Origin: Bacillus benzoevorans
GTDB taxonomy: Bacteria; Bacillota; Bacilli; Bacillales; Cytobacillaceae
Assembly: GCF_014207535.1 (NCBI RefSeq)
Contig: NZ_JACHGK010000002.1
Span: forward strand, 310,001 to 374,000
Direction of reading: 5' to 3'
DNA: 64,000 bases
Made by a program: the position numbers and the translations under genes. Below, piece after piece: positions 33,809-42,932 of the stretch (positions are counted from its first letter, which is position 1; each line of letters begins with the position of its first letter). Under the pieces are notes generated by a model, which saw only the letters and a program-made list of their open reading frames with translations, was not told where the DNA came from and ran no database searches.

Positions 33809-34567
33809 TTATAGATGCGGCCAAATGCCACCTGAAACAGGTATGATATGTCCAGTGATATAGGAGGCATCATCGCTTGCTAAAAATAGTGCCGCGTTAG
33901 CAATATCAACTGGATTTCCTAACCTGCCTAATAATGTCTTGCTACGATATTCTTCAAGTGTTTCGCTGTCCATTCTGTCGACAATTGAGGTTTGAATTAA
34001 CCCAGGGGCGAGTGCATTGACATTAATCATAGGACTTAGTTCTTTTGCGGCTGTTTTCGTAAAGGAGGAGACTCCCGCCTTCGCAGCCCCATAATCGGCA
34101 TACCCTTTCTCCCCTTCAAAATGAATCGTAGAAATATTGACAATTTTTCCATAACCATGCTCAAGCATGATTGGTGCCACTAATTTCGTACAATAAAACG
34201 TTCCTTTTAAATTGAGTTCCATCGTTTGATCCCAGCGCTCTCCCTCAATTTCAAAAAGAGATTTAATCATCGTCGTATCTCGTATACCTCCAACCACATT
34301 GACTAAGATATCGATTCTGGTGAACTTTTTCTTTGCTTCCTCCACTACTTCTTCCACTTCATCCAATTCAAGGACACTTGCTCTTATGGCTAAAATCTGA
34401 TCAGTATCAAGATACTCAAGCAATTTTTCTTTCGTTCTATTTAATCGCTTCTCAGAAATATCAGTGATGACTAATTTGGCACCCTCTTCAGCGAAACGTA
34501 AAGCAATCGCTTCCCCCATCGGACCGCCTGCACCCGTTACGAAGGCAATTTTATCTTTCAAGCGCAA
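33809..34567 (-). CDS. SDR-family oxidoreductase
   Basis: Short-chain dehydrogenase of about 252 aa with NAD(P)-binding FVTGAGGPMGEAIA, the VNVVGG structural motif and catalytic Tyr-x-x-x-Lys in GYADYGAAKAG; the C-terminus is ASYITGHIIPVSGG. The start is most likely the TTG at 34567, six bases after GGGGAG; an ATG at 34588 lacks a site. It is in the operon with beta-oxidation genes. It could act on a hydroxyacyl-CoA or ring alcohol, but is less similar to BadH than the second SDR at 42933. Confidence 0.85.
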   Translation of the reverse strand: MRLKDKIAFVTGAGGPMGEAIALRFAEEGAKLVITDISEKRLNRTKEKLLEYLDTDQILAIRASVLELDEVEEVVEEAKKKFTRIDILVNVVGGIRDTTMIKSLFEIEGERWDQTMELNLKGTFYCTKLVAPIMLEHGYGKIVNISTIHFEGEKGYADYGAAKAGVSSFTKTAAKELSPMINVNALAPGLIQTSIVDRMDSETLEEYRSKTLLGRLGNPVDIANAALFLASDDASYITGHIIPVSGGIWPHL

Positions 34568-34605
34568 AGGAATCTCCCCTAGTTTCATAGTTTAATCGAA
34601 TTTCT

Positions 34606-35754
34606 TTATTGATATTTTCGATGTAATTGCGCGGCAATAATATTCTTTTGAATTTCAGATGTTCCTTCATAAATTCTCGTAATTCGGGCATCACGGTAAT
34701 AACGTTCAATTGGATATTCAGAAATATAACCCATGCCTCCATGAATTTGCACGGCTTTATCTGCGACACGATTGTAGGTTTCCGAACCAAGAAGCTTGAC
34801 CATGGCTGCTTCTTTAATGACGCTCTTCCCTTGGTCAACAAGATTGGCAACATGATAGGTAAAGGCACGCAGCGCTTCAATCTCTGTTGCCATTTCAGCT
34901 AAATAGTGTTGAATAATTTGTTGTTCAAAAATCGGCTTGCCGAACTGAATGCGCATATGGGCATAATCAAGAGACATGTCTAATAATTTATCAGCGGAAC
35001 CTAGGTTTCTAGCCGCCATTGCGGCACGTCCGTTTGCTAAGATTTTCAACGCATTTACATAACCTTGTCCCTCTTCACCCAGCATATTCTCAACCGGAAC
35101 TTCACAATCTTCAAAGAAAATTTCCCATGTGTGTGAACCATGCAGCCCCATTTTCTTCTCTTTACTTCCTAACTTAAATCCTGGGAAGTCCTTTTCCACA
35201 ATAAAGGATGTAATTCCTTTAGGTCCTTTAGATGGATTGGTTACAGCCATTACGGTAAACACATGCGCAAGTCCGGCGTTCGTGATGTAGCATTTTGATC
35301 CGTTTAAAATGTATTTGTCACCTTTTCTTACTGCTGTTGTTTTTAAATTGAACGCATGGGAACCTGCACTTGGCTCTGTTAAAGCAAAGGCACCAATCCA
35401 TTCTCCGCTTGCCATTTTCGGTAAGTATTTTTGCTTTTGTGCTTCATTCGCCAATTCCACAATTCCGACGCTGCCGATGCCGGTATGACCGCCAATCACT
35501 GTGGTATAGCCATTAATCGTTCGGCCTACCTCTTCTAATACGGCACATTTTCCGAGCATACCGATGCCTAAGCCGCCGTATTCTTCCGGAATGCTTAGGG
35601 CAAATAAGCCCATTTCCTTCGATTTTTCTAAAATATCTTGTGGAATTTCGTCTGTTTCTTCGATTAACATCGCATGAGGCTCTATTTCATTCTCAATAAA
35701 GTCACGAATTCCTTGTTTTAAGTGTTGAATATCCTTTGTTAGAACTTCTACCAT
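34606..35754 (-). CDS. Acyl-CoA dehydrogenase
   Basis: FAD-dependent acyl-CoA dehydrogenase of 382 aa. Signatures are IGAFALTEPSAGSH (FAD binding), VQIHGGMGYISEYPIERYYRDARI and the catalytic Glu in IYEGTSEIQKNII. It belongs to the short-chain group, so plausible jobs are dehydrogenation of pimeloyl-CoA or a related dicarboxylyl-CoA. Electrons go to ETF. The start at 35754 has AAAGGG about 11 bases before it; a GTG nine bases earlier overlaps that site. Confidence 0.9.
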   Translation of the reverse strand: MVEVLTKDIQHLKQGIRDFIENEIEPHAMLIEETDEIPQDILEKSKEMGLFALSIPEEYGGLGIGMLGKCAVLEEVGRTINGYTTVIGGHTGIGSVGIVELANEAQKQKYLPKMASGEWIGAFALTEPSAGSHAFNLKTTAVRKGDKYILNGSKCYITNAGLAHVFTVMAVTNPSKGPKGITSFIVEKDFPGFKLGSKEKKMGLHGSHTWEIFFEDCEVPVENMLGEEGQGYVNALKILANGRAAMAARNLGSADKLLDMSLDYAHMRIQFGKPIFEQQIIQHYLAEMATEIEALRAFTYHVANLVDQGKSVIKEAAMVKLLGSETYNRVADKAVQIHGGMGYISEYPIERYYRDARITRIYEGTSEIQKNIIAAQLHRKYQ

Positions 35755-35820
35755 TTTATTCACGTCCCTTTCATTAATAAATGTTAGTAAAGAAATATAA
35801 GTATTCTTCCTGTTTTACGA

Positions 35821-36669
35821 TTAATAAGTATAGAAACCTTGACCTGATTTTCTTCCTAATCTTCCTGCTTTTACATATTTCACTAGTAATGGCGATGGAC
35901 GGAATTTTTCGCCTAGTGACTGGTATAGATATTCCATGTTGCGAAGACGACTGTCTAACCCGACTAGATCAGCCATTTCCAGTGGACCCATTGGATGATT
36001 TAAGCCAAGTTTAATTGCTTTATCAATGTCCTCAGCCGATGCTACCCCTTCCATCAGCATATTCATCGCTTCATTTCCAATAATACAGTTCATCCGGCTT
36101 GTAACAAATCCTGGGAATTCATTGACTTCAACCGTTTCCTTGCCCATCTTTTCCGATACCTGGCGAACTGCTTCTACTGTTTCATCTGAAGTATCGAGAC
36201 CGCGAATGATCTCAATTAATTTCATCCGGTGAACCGGATTGAAGAAGTGCATTGCGACAAATCGCGCTGGGTTTTTCGTTGCCGCACCGATTTCCGTCGG
36301 ACTCATCGTTGAAGTGTTTGTTGCCAAAATCGCATGTTCTGGAGCAAATTCCTCAACCTTTTTAAAGGTTTCAATTTTTAATTCCATAATTTCAAGGATC
36401 GCTTCAATCACTAAATCAGCGCTTGCCACGGCTTCTTGCAAATCGGTTGTATAAATTATATTTTGCTGCACAAGGTCACGCTGTTCATTTGTGATATAGC
36501 CTTTTTCAGCACTTTGTACAGAAAGTGAGACGTTTCCATCTTTTGCTCTATCAAGTGCTTCCGCCGATATATCCTGAAGAGTGACGGCAAAGCCTGATAA
36601 TGCAGCCGTATAAGCAATTCCGCGCCCCATTGTTCCGCTGCCAATGACAGCAATCTTTTTTACTGACAT
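35821..36669 (-). CDS. 3-hydroxyacyl-CoA dehydrogenase, Hbd/PaaH type
   Basis: 282-aa NAD-dependent L-3-hydroxyacyl-CoA dehydrogenase: VIGSGTMGRGIAYT Rossmann motif, catalytic His in MHFFNPVHRMKLIEI, FPGFVTSRM and LGLNHPMGPLEMADLVGLD. In the proposed pathway it would oxidise 3-hydroxypimeloyl-CoA. GGGGGAAATGAC precedes the ATG. It follows the thiolase gene by 15 bases. Confidence 0.93.
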   Translation of the reverse strand: MSVKKIAVIGSGTMGRGIAYTAALSGFAVTLQDISAEALDRAKDGNVSLSVQSAEKGYITNEQRDLVQQNIIYTTDLQEAVASADLVIEAILEIMELKIETFKKVEEFAPEHAILATNTSTMSPTEIGAATKNPARFVAMHFFNPVHRMKLIEIIRGLDTSDETVEAVRQVSEKMGKETVEVNEFPGFVTSRMNCIIGNEAMNMLMEGVASAEDIDKAIKLGLNHPMGPLEMADLVGLDSRLRNMEYLYQSLGEKFRPSPLLVKYVKAGRLGRKSGQGFYTY

Positions 36670-36684
36670 GTCATTTCCCCCTAT

Positions 36685-37878
36685 TTACCTCAAGCAATTT
36701 TCAAAAACAGTTGTAATTCCTTGTCCGCCGCCAATACACAAGGTCACTAATCCATATTTAACGCCCCTAAGTTCCATTTCATGCAGCAGTTTTGTCGTAA
36801 GAATTGATCCAGTTGCACCTAATGGATGGCCTAGGGCTATGGCTCCCCCATTGACATTGACTTTATCTAAATCAAGATTTAGTTCGCGAATAACGGCAAT
36901 CGATTGTGCCGCAAAAGCTTCATTCAGCTCAATTAGGCCAATGTCCTCTATTGTTAAACCTGCTCTCTTTAATGCAAGCTTGGTTGCTGAAACCGGTCCT
37001 ATTCCCATAATTTTAGGAGATACACCTGACACAGCCTGTGAAACGATTCTCACTTTTGGCTTTACGCCATATTTTTCGACTGCTTCTCCGGACATCAGGA
37101 CCACTGCCGATGCTCCATCATTACGTCCACTGCTATTTCCAGCCGTAACCGTTCCATTTTCTTTAAAAACTGGTTTTAAATCTCCTAGTTTTTCTAAGGT
37201 TGATAGACGCGGATGTTCATCAACAGCAAAGGTTTTCACACTCTTACGCTCACGAATTTCATATGGAAGAATTTCTTTTTCAAACTTGCCTGAAGTTATC
37301 GCTTGATGGGCAAGTTCCTGACTTCTTTGGGCAAACTCATCCTGCTCGATTCGGGAAATCTTATAGATTTCAGCTAAATTTTCGGCTGTCATTCCCATCG
37401 TTAGATTTCCATATTCCTCAATCGGCTGTGATCTTACTTGACTTTCTGTATTAGAATCCACTAGCACGGTATTCCCTGTTCCAACGCCATGACGGGCATT
37501 GCGGATATAAAATGGTGCTAAACTCATCGATTCAACACCGCCAGCAACAATCACATCACCCAACCCGCTTATAATTTGTTGGGCACCATTGTTGATTGCC
37601 TGAAGCGCTGAACCACATTGTCTTTGTACTGTATACCCCGGAATGTCGACAGAAAGACCTGCCCGAAGCAAAGCGGACCGGGCAATATTTGGGGCATCTG
37701 AAGATTGTTTTGTCTGTCCAAGAATGACTTCATCCACTGCATTTTTGTCTATGTCTGCTCTTCTCACTACTTCTTCAATCACTTTAGCAGCAAGAAAATC
37801 AGGTTGGACCTCCTTCAGTGCCCCGCCCATTTTCCCTATTGCTGTGCGGACTGATTCCACTACAAATACTGGTTTCAT
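36685..37878 (-). CDS. Acyl-CoA acetyltransferase (thiolase)
   Basis: 397-aa thiolase II-type enzyme. Catalytic residues are the acyl-enzyme Cys in VQRQCGSALQAI, the His in ALGHPLGATGS and the second Cys in LCIGGGQG. It would cleave 3-oxopimeloyl-CoA to glutaryl-CoA and acetyl-CoA. TAGGAGG precedes the ATG. A small GGAGCC/GGCTCC hairpin (37910-37924) without a T run lies in the 136-base gap after the AliB-like gene. Confidence 0.92.
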   Translation of the reverse strand: MKPVFVVESVRTAIGKMGGALKEVQPDFLAAKVIEEVVRRADIDKNAVDEVILGQTKQSSDAPNIARSALLRAGLSVDIPGYTVQRQCGSALQAINNGAQQIISGLGDVIVAGGVESMSLAPFYIRNARHGVGTGNTVLVDSNTESQVRSQPIEEYGNLTMGMTAENLAEIYKISRIEQDEFAQRSQELAHQAITSGKFEKEILPYEIRERKSVKTFAVDEHPRLSTLEKLGDLKPVFKENGTVTAGNSSGRNDGASAVVLMSGEAVEKYGVKPKVRIVSQAVSGVSPKIMGIGPVSATKLALKRAGLTIEDIGLIELNEAFAAQSIAVIRELNLDLDKVNVNGGAIALGHPLGATGSILTTKLLHEMELRGVKYGLVTLCIGGGQGITTVFENCLR

Positions 37879-38014
37879 AAGTTCCTCCTATGGAAATGAA
37901 TAGATTTAGGGAGCCATTGGCTCCGTTCCATCTATTACAATAATGGTGAAAAATTTTTATCTGAATATTTGGAATTTGTCATCTACCAATCTGCTTTACT
38001 GCTCATCATACTTT

Positions 38015-39193
38015 TTAGTTTTTAGCAGCTACTAAATTACCAGTAGAGCGGTATTCTTTACCGATGATGTCCTTCGCAATGACCATCATATTGGCCTGTG
38101 CCGTTCCATCTCCAATTTCCAAGCCAATGACATCACGCAAACGCTGCTCATGCGGCATTTCTTTTGTATAACCATAATGACCATTAAACAGAAGACATTC
38201 GTGAATGGCTTCCGCACCATATTTAGGTCCTAACCATTTTACAGAGGCCGATTCTTTTGAATGCTTTAATCCTTGGTCACGAAGCCATAGACCGCGATAC
38301 GCCTGCCATTTCACAAACTCTAACTGCGTATAGTGAGTAACCAGTGGGAACGATACCCCTTGGTAGGTTGCCAGCGGCTGTCCAAAAGAAGTACGAACCT
38401 TCACATGTTCAATTGTTTCGTCTATGCTTTGCGAAGCGGCTCCAACACATTGCAGACCAATTAAGAGACGGCTAAGGTCAAACCCATTCATTACTTGTGA
38501 GAAGCCTTTGTTTTCAAGACCGATTAAGTTTTCTGCCGGCACCTCTGCATCTGTTAAATAAACCGAGCCGCGTCCAACCGCAATATTCCCCATATCTTCA
38601 TAGCCTTTACAATCAACACCTGGAAGATCAGCTGGAACAATAAAGGCGCTAATTCCACGATTTCCTAGTTCAGGGTTTGTTTTTGCAAAAACAAGGAAGG
38701 CATCTCCTACGGTTGCCACACTGATTCCGGATTTTTCTCCGTTCAGTACGTAGACATTCCCTTTACGGACGGCTGTTGTTTTAATTCCGCCTGCATCTGT
38801 TCCTGCATCAGGCTCTGTAATCGCAATCCCAACGATTTTATCTCCGCTCGCAATTTTCGGAAGCCATTCCTGCTTCAATGCCTCCGGTGCATGCTTTGTA
38901 ATAATTTCGCCGATTAAAGCATTTAACATAACAGCATAAGTAAGGTTAAAATCCCCTCGGCCAATTTCTTCTGCAGCAATCCCTGTCGTTACACAATCAG
39001 CACCGCTGCCGCCATACTCAGCAGGAATGCGAAGTCCATTAACCCCCAGCTGACCTAACTTCTTCCATAAATGTTTTGGTGTGATTCCTTCTCTATCCCA
39101 CTTTGTATAATTTGGCAATAGTTCCTCTTTAGCAAAATCCTTTAGCATTTTACGAAAAAATTCTTGTTCCTCAGTGAATGAAAAATTTAACAT
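38015..39193 (-). CDS. aliB: AliB-like cyclohexanecarboxyl-CoA dehydrogenase (acyl-CoA dehydrogenase)
   Basis: 392-aa acyl-CoA dehydrogenase, first gene behind a sigma-54 promoter. It differs from standard members at the catalytic-base region, where IYEGT is replaced by GLEIGDGTAQANMMVIAKDI, a feature I recall from cyclohexanecarboxyl-CoA dehydrogenases. Other matches are RIPAEYGGSGADCVTTGIAAEEIGRGDFN (see residues 56-85), AITEPDAGTDA and RLLIGLQCVGAA. It would make cyclohex-1-ene-1-carboxyl-CoA. AAGGAGG precedes the ATG. Assignment supported by BadH, BadI and BadK-like neighbours. Confidence 0.78.
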   Translation of the reverse strand: MLNFSFTEEQEFFRKMLKDFAKEELLPNYTKWDREGITPKHLWKKLGQLGVNGLRIPAEYGGSGADCVTTGIAAEEIGRGDFNLTYAVMLNALIGEIITKHAPEALKQEWLPKIASGDKIVGIAITEPDAGTDAGGIKTTAVRKGNVYVLNGEKSGISVATVGDAFLVFAKTNPELGNRGISAFIVPADLPGVDCKGYEDMGNIAVGRGSVYLTDAEVPAENLIGLENKGFSQVMNGFDLSRLLIGLQCVGAASQSIDETIEHVKVRTSFGQPLATYQGVSFPLVTHYTQLEFVKWQAYRGLWLRDQGLKHSKESASVKWLGPKYGAEAIHECLLFNGHYGYTKEMPHEQRLRDVIGLEIGDGTAQANMMVIAKDIIGKEYRSTGNLVAAKN

Positions 39194-39246
39194 TTATAAT
39201 TCCTCCTTTTGATTTTTGTAAAATGAAGTTTCTTAATTGTTTAATA

Positions 39247-39263
39247 TGCAAGTTCCGTGCCAA
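39247..39263 (-). promoter_or_regulatory. Sigma-54 promoter of the aliB-glaH operon
   Basis: The minus strand reads TTGGCACGGAACTTGCA, a full consensus -24/-12 element. It is 54 bases before the AliB-like start codon. Confidence 0.9.
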
Positions 39264-39302
39264 CAAGTATCACTGAAAAATTGGCACCTCTAGTTTAAAA
39301 GT

Positions 39303-39360
39303 CTCGCAAAACTGAGAATTTTTCGCAGAATCGAGAATCATTTATGCAAGATTGCGAATT
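39303..39360 (-). promoter_or_regulatory. Upstream activator motif, copy A
   Basis: On the plus strand: TCGCAAAACTGAGAATT, TTCGCAGAATCGAGAATCAT and TGCAAGATTGCGAA follow one another. The pattern recurs behind the other three promoters of the regulon at the same distance. It reaches the stop codon of the FadF-like gene, with no terminator between. Confidence 0.75.
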
Positions 39361-39369
39361 TTCTATTAA

Positions 39370-41448
39370 TTAGAGCGCCTTCTCTACAATTTCCACGATA
39401 TCAAAGTTTCCAATTGTCCCTTCAAATTCTTTCGCCTTTACACCATCACTAATCATCGTTAAACAATATGGACATCCAGTTCCTATCATCGTTGGTTTTG
39501 CTTCAAGAAGCTGCTCTGTTCTTGCCACGTTCACTCTTGTTCCGGCTGTCTCCTCCGTCCACATCATCCCGCCCCCGGCACCGCAGCACATCGCATTTTG
39601 CCTGTTACGTTCCGCTTCAACTAGTTTAACCCCCGGAATCGCTTTTAAAATTTCACGAGGCGGATCGTAGACTGTATTGTAGCGCCCTAAATAACAAGAG
39701 TCATGATACGTAATAACCTCATTTAATTCTTTTGTAAATGTAATTCTTCCTTCTTTGATCCATTGCGCCAATAATTCCGTATGGTGATAAACTTCTGCCT
39801 CAAGACCGAATTCCGGATATTCATTTTTAAACGAGTTATAAGCATGTGGATCAATTGTGACAATTTTCTTCACATGATGCTTTTGGAATGTTTCAATATT
39901 GCCGGCAGCTAATTCTTGAAATAAAAACTCATTTCCGATCCGCCGCGGTGTATCACCGGAATTTTTCTCCTTATTACCGAGAATAGCAAATGTAATCCCT
40001 GCTACATTCATCACCCGTGCCAATGACTGAGCAATCTTTTGACTGCGGTTATCATAGGAGCCCATGGAACCCACAAAGAATAAATATTCAAATTCTCCCC
40101 CTGATTTTTCCACTTCTTTCACTGTTGGAACTTGGATGTCTTCCCTGCCCTCACGCCAATTTTCGCGTTCTTTGCGGTTAAGACCCCATGGATTGCCTTG
40201 GCGCTCAATATTGGTGATCGCACGCTGCGCATCAGAATTCATTTTTCCCTCTGTCAGTACGAGGTAGCGGCGTAAATCGATAATTTTATCGACATGCTCA
40301 TTCATAACCGGACATTGGTCTTCACAGTTGCGGCAGGTTGTACATGCCCAAATTTCTTCCTCTGTGATGACATCGCCAATTAAACGGATGTTCTCAACTG
40401 CTGCAGCAGACTCTCTTATCCCTTCCCCCATTAGAGCCAATTGGTTCGCTTTTGTGTTTTTAAAAGCAAAAGCCGGTGCCCATGGCTGTCTGGATGTGAT
40501 GGCTGCTCCTTTGTCTGTCAAATGATCTCTCATCTTCACGATGAGTTCCATCGGTGATAACATTTTCCCCGTACCTGCAGCCGGGCACATATTAGTGCAG
40601 CGGCCGCATTCGGCGCATGCATAGAGATCGATTAACTGATTCTGAGCAAAATCCTCAATCTTCCCGACACCAAACACTTCAGCAGCTTCATCCTCAAAGT
40701 CAATCTTCTTTAACTTTCCAACAGGGCCTTGCTTTTTGAAAAAGATATTGACCATCGCAAATAGCTCATGAAATTGCTTTGATTGGGGCACAAACACTAA
40801 GAATGTAAATACGGTTAACATATGAACCCACCAAAATACGTAAAACAGCACGGTTCCAGCTGTTGTTCCAATACCGGAGAACAGCAAGGCAACAGCACCC
40901 GAGAATGGAGCATAGACTAGATTGGGCTCAGCCCCGAGCATAATCGCTTCAAATCCTAATGTAACCAGGATGGACGTAGTTAAAGTCGTTAAGGCAATAT
41001 AGACAAAAGCAGCCTTGCCGTCCCGCTTCCATTGCAGCCGCTGCAGTTTTTCCCCATAACGGCGGTAAAATGCGTAAACAATCGCTAACAGCATAAGAAA
41101 TGTGGCCCATTCCTGCAGAAGGCTAAAATATTTATGCGCCTCACCAAAAGGAAATTCATAGCCTTTACTAAATCCTTTCATAATCAGTTCGATGAGTCCT
41201 GCTTGAATGATAAAAAAAGTATAAAATAAGATAAGATGCATCAAACCGCTTTTCTTGTCTTTGAATAATTTTCTTTGACCGAACCCATTGATCAAGATAA
41301 GATTGATTCGCTCTTTTAGATTTGGTTCAAATTCGGCATTTTTCCCTAGCTTGATAAACAAATACCGGGTATAGAGAAGATTAGTAAACAAATAGACAGC
41401 ATATCCAGCCACAACTAGAAAAGCAAGTAAATTCAGTAAAGAAAACAT
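39370..41448 (-). CDS. FadF-like ETF:menaquinone oxidoreductase (membrane Fe-S protein)
   Basis: 692-aa membrane protein: an N-terminal NarI-like region with five to six helices, then a double 4Fe-4S ferredoxin part (CAECGRCTNMCP and CTTCRNCEDQCP) and two CCG cysteine-rich domains (YHDSCYLGRYN, NAMCCGAGGGMMW, GCPYCLTM). This is the architecture of B. subtilis FadF and the EMO family, which pass electrons from reduced ETF to menaquinone. It would drain the acyl-CoA dehydrogenases of this cluster. The start at 41448 has GGGAG nine bases before; last gene of the badI operon. Confidence 0.88.
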   Translation of the reverse strand: MFSLLNLLAFLVVAGYAVYLFTNLLYTRYLFIKLGKNAEFEPNLKERINLILINGFGQRKLFKDKKSGLMHLILFYTFFIIQAGLIELIMKGFSKGYEFPFGEAHKYFSLLQEWATFLMLLAIVYAFYRRYGEKLQRLQWKRDGKAAFVYIALTTLTTSILVTLGFEAIMLGAEPNLVYAPFSGAVALLFSGIGTTAGTVLFYVFWWVHMLTVFTFLVFVPQSKQFHELFAMVNIFFKKQGPVGKLKKIDFEDEAAEVFGVGKIEDFAQNQLIDLYACAECGRCTNMCPAAGTGKMLSPMELIVKMRDHLTDKGAAITSRQPWAPAFAFKNTKANQLALMGEGIRESAAAVENIRLIGDVITEEEIWACTTCRNCEDQCPVMNEHVDKIIDLRRYLVLTEGKMNSDAQRAITNIERQGNPWGLNRKERENWREGREDIQVPTVKEVEKSGGEFEYLFFVGSMGSYDNRSQKIAQSLARVMNVAGITFAILGNKEKNSGDTPRRIGNEFLFQELAAGNIETFQKHHVKKIVTIDPHAYNSFKNEYPEFGLEAEVYHHTELLAQWIKEGRITFTKELNEVITYHDSCYLGRYNTVYDPPREILKAIPGVKLVEAERNRQNAMCCGAGGGMMWTEETAGTRVNVARTEQLLEAKPTMIGTGCPYCLTMISDGVKAKEFEGTIGNFDIVEIVEKAL

Positions 41449-41519
41449 CCTTTTCATCTCCCTTCAATGACAAACTATTTTAGCAGATTGGAGGTTCCTG
41501 CTCATTTTCACTGAACTTG

Positions 41520-41951
41520 CTAAAGCTTCATAACAACCGCTTCCCCATCTACCACCGTTTCCTCACGCTGATTGATTACCTGCGTTTTTAGCTTAATGAT
41601 TTTTTTATCATCTCTTTTTTCCATTACTTCAACTTTTGCTTTGATCGTATCTCCAATTTTTACTGGAGCAAGAAACTTAAAGTTTTGCGACATATAAATG
41701 CTATTAGGTCCAGGCAGCTTCATTCCAATCACAGTCGAAATAATACTGCCTGATAAAATGCCATGGGCAATTCTATCTTTAAAAAACGTCTTCTTCGCAT
41801 ACTCTGAATCAAGGTGTATCGGATTACAATCACCAGTCAGCCTGGCAAATTGAACAATATCATAATCAGTCATCGTTTTAGTAAAAGAATCTGTATCGCC
41901 TATATGAATATCTTCGTACATGAGTTCCTTTTTCCTAAGTTTCAGTTCCAT
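41520..41951 (-). CDS. MaoC-like (R)-specific enoyl-CoA hydratase
   Basis: 143-aa hotdog hydratase related to PhaJ. The catalytic Asp/His motif is intact (LTGDCNPIHLDSEYA) and the family segment DRIAHGILSGSIIS follows. It could hydrate an enoyl-CoA in pimeloyl-CoA breakdown, in addition to the BadK-like enzyme upstream. AAAGGGG lies about nine bases before the ATG; a second ATG 30 bases later also has a weak site. Confidence 0.85.
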   Translation of the reverse strand: MELKLRKKELMYEDIHIGDTDSFTKTMTDYDIVQFARLTGDCNPIHLDSEYAKKTFFKDRIAHGILSGSIISTVIGMKLPGPNSIYMSQNFKFLAPVKIGDTIKAKVEVMEKRDDKKIIKLKTQVINQREETVVDGEAVVMKL

Positions 41952-41989
41952 TCTATCAGCACCCCTTTCATAAGAACGCAGTATATTAT

Positions 41990-42769
41990 TTAATTTCCTA
42001 AAAACGACGGCTGTCTCTTTTCAAGAAAAGCTTTCGTTCCTTCTACCTTATCTTCTGTTGTATAAAGGAAGGCTTGTGCTAAGCTTTCAATCAATAAACT
42101 CGTATCCATATCAACCTCAAAGCCGCGGTTGATAACGAGCTTAGCCATTTGCACAGCAAGAGGTCCTTTAGCTATGATTTTTTCGGCCTTTTCAATTGCC
42201 GCATTCATTAATTCCTCTAGCGGAACGACATCCGTTACTAAGCCGATCGACTTTGCCTCAATAGCAGAGATAAATTCTCCCGTTAAAATCATATTCATCG
42301 CACGCCCCTTCCCGATGATACGGGTTAAGCGCTGCGTACCACCGGCACCAGGAATAACCGATAAGTTCAACTCAGGCAATCCGAATTTTGCATTTTCAGA
42401 GGCGATGCGAATATCACAGCTCATCGCAAGCTCGCTTCCACCACCAAGAGCAAATCCATTAATCGCGGCAATCGTTGCCTTTTTACTATTTTCAATGTGG
42501 CGATACACATCACTCATACTTCCAGCTTTAAAGGCCTCAGTCGCTTTTCTCGTGGTTAGCTGGTTAATATCTGCCCCCGCCGCAAATGCTTTTTCACCCA
42601 CCCCAGTAAAAACAATTACGCCAATTTCCGGATCCTTCTCTAACCCATCAAAAGCAGCTAAAATTTCTGTTACCGTTTCATTATTCAAAGCATTTCTTAC
42701 CTCAGGACGATTGATTTTAATCACGCCAATTTGATTGACCTTTTCAACAAGCAGATTTTCATAAAGCAT
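41990..42769 (-). CDS. badK: BadK-like enoyl-CoA hydratase (crotonase family)
   Basis: 259-aa crotonase-fold hydratase: VIKINRPEVRNALNN, oxyanion-hole AFAAGADINQL, catalytic Glu positions in LGGGSELAMSCDIRIA and FGLPELNLSVIPGAGGTQRL. Expected to hydrate cyclohex-1-enecarboxyl-CoA to the 2-hydroxy compound, and perhaps 2-enoylpimeloyl-CoA. The crotonase assignment is firm; the BadK role comes from its neighbours. The start at 42769 follows GAGGAGGAG. A GGGGAGC/GCTCCCC hairpin (42864-42880) lies upstream. Confidence 0.8.
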   Translation of the reverse strand: MLYENLLVEKVNQIGVIKINRPEVRNALNNETVTEILAAFDGLEKDPEIGVIVFTGVGEKAFAAGADINQLTTRKATEAFKAGSMSDVYRHIENSKKATIAAINGFALGGGSELAMSCDIRIASENAKFGLPELNLSVIPGAGGTQRLTRIIGKGRAMNMILTGEFISAIEAKSIGLVTDVVPLEELMNAAIEKAEKIIAKGPLAVQMAKLVINRGFEVDMDTSLLIESLAQAFLYTTEDKVEGTKAFLEKRQPSFLGN

Positions 42770-42863
42770 TATGTACTCCTCCTCGTATCGATAATAAAAG
42801 CAAAACATTAACTAAATACGTCACTCAAACCAAAAACAGGGAAAATCATCGCCGACCATCAGA

Positions 42864-42880
42864 GGGGAGCCAAGCTCCCC
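42864..42880. other. Intercistronic hairpin in the badI operon
   Basis: GGGGAGC-CAA-GCTCCCC, a perfect 7-bp stem with a three-base loop and no T run, in the 163-base gap between the BadH- and BadK-like genes. It looks like an mRNA stability or processing element rather than a terminator. Confidence 0.45.
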
Positions 42881-42932
42881 GCACAATCCGATCACCACTA
42901 ACCAAAAATTTAAAATATTACAAATATTAAAA

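Noticed and set aside
36644..37306. 220-codon plus-strand frame
   Set aside because: Antisense to the thiolase gene, which has intact catalytic motifs; no initiation signal.
42129..42734. 201-codon plus-strand frame
   Set aside because: Antisense shadow of the BadK-like gene.
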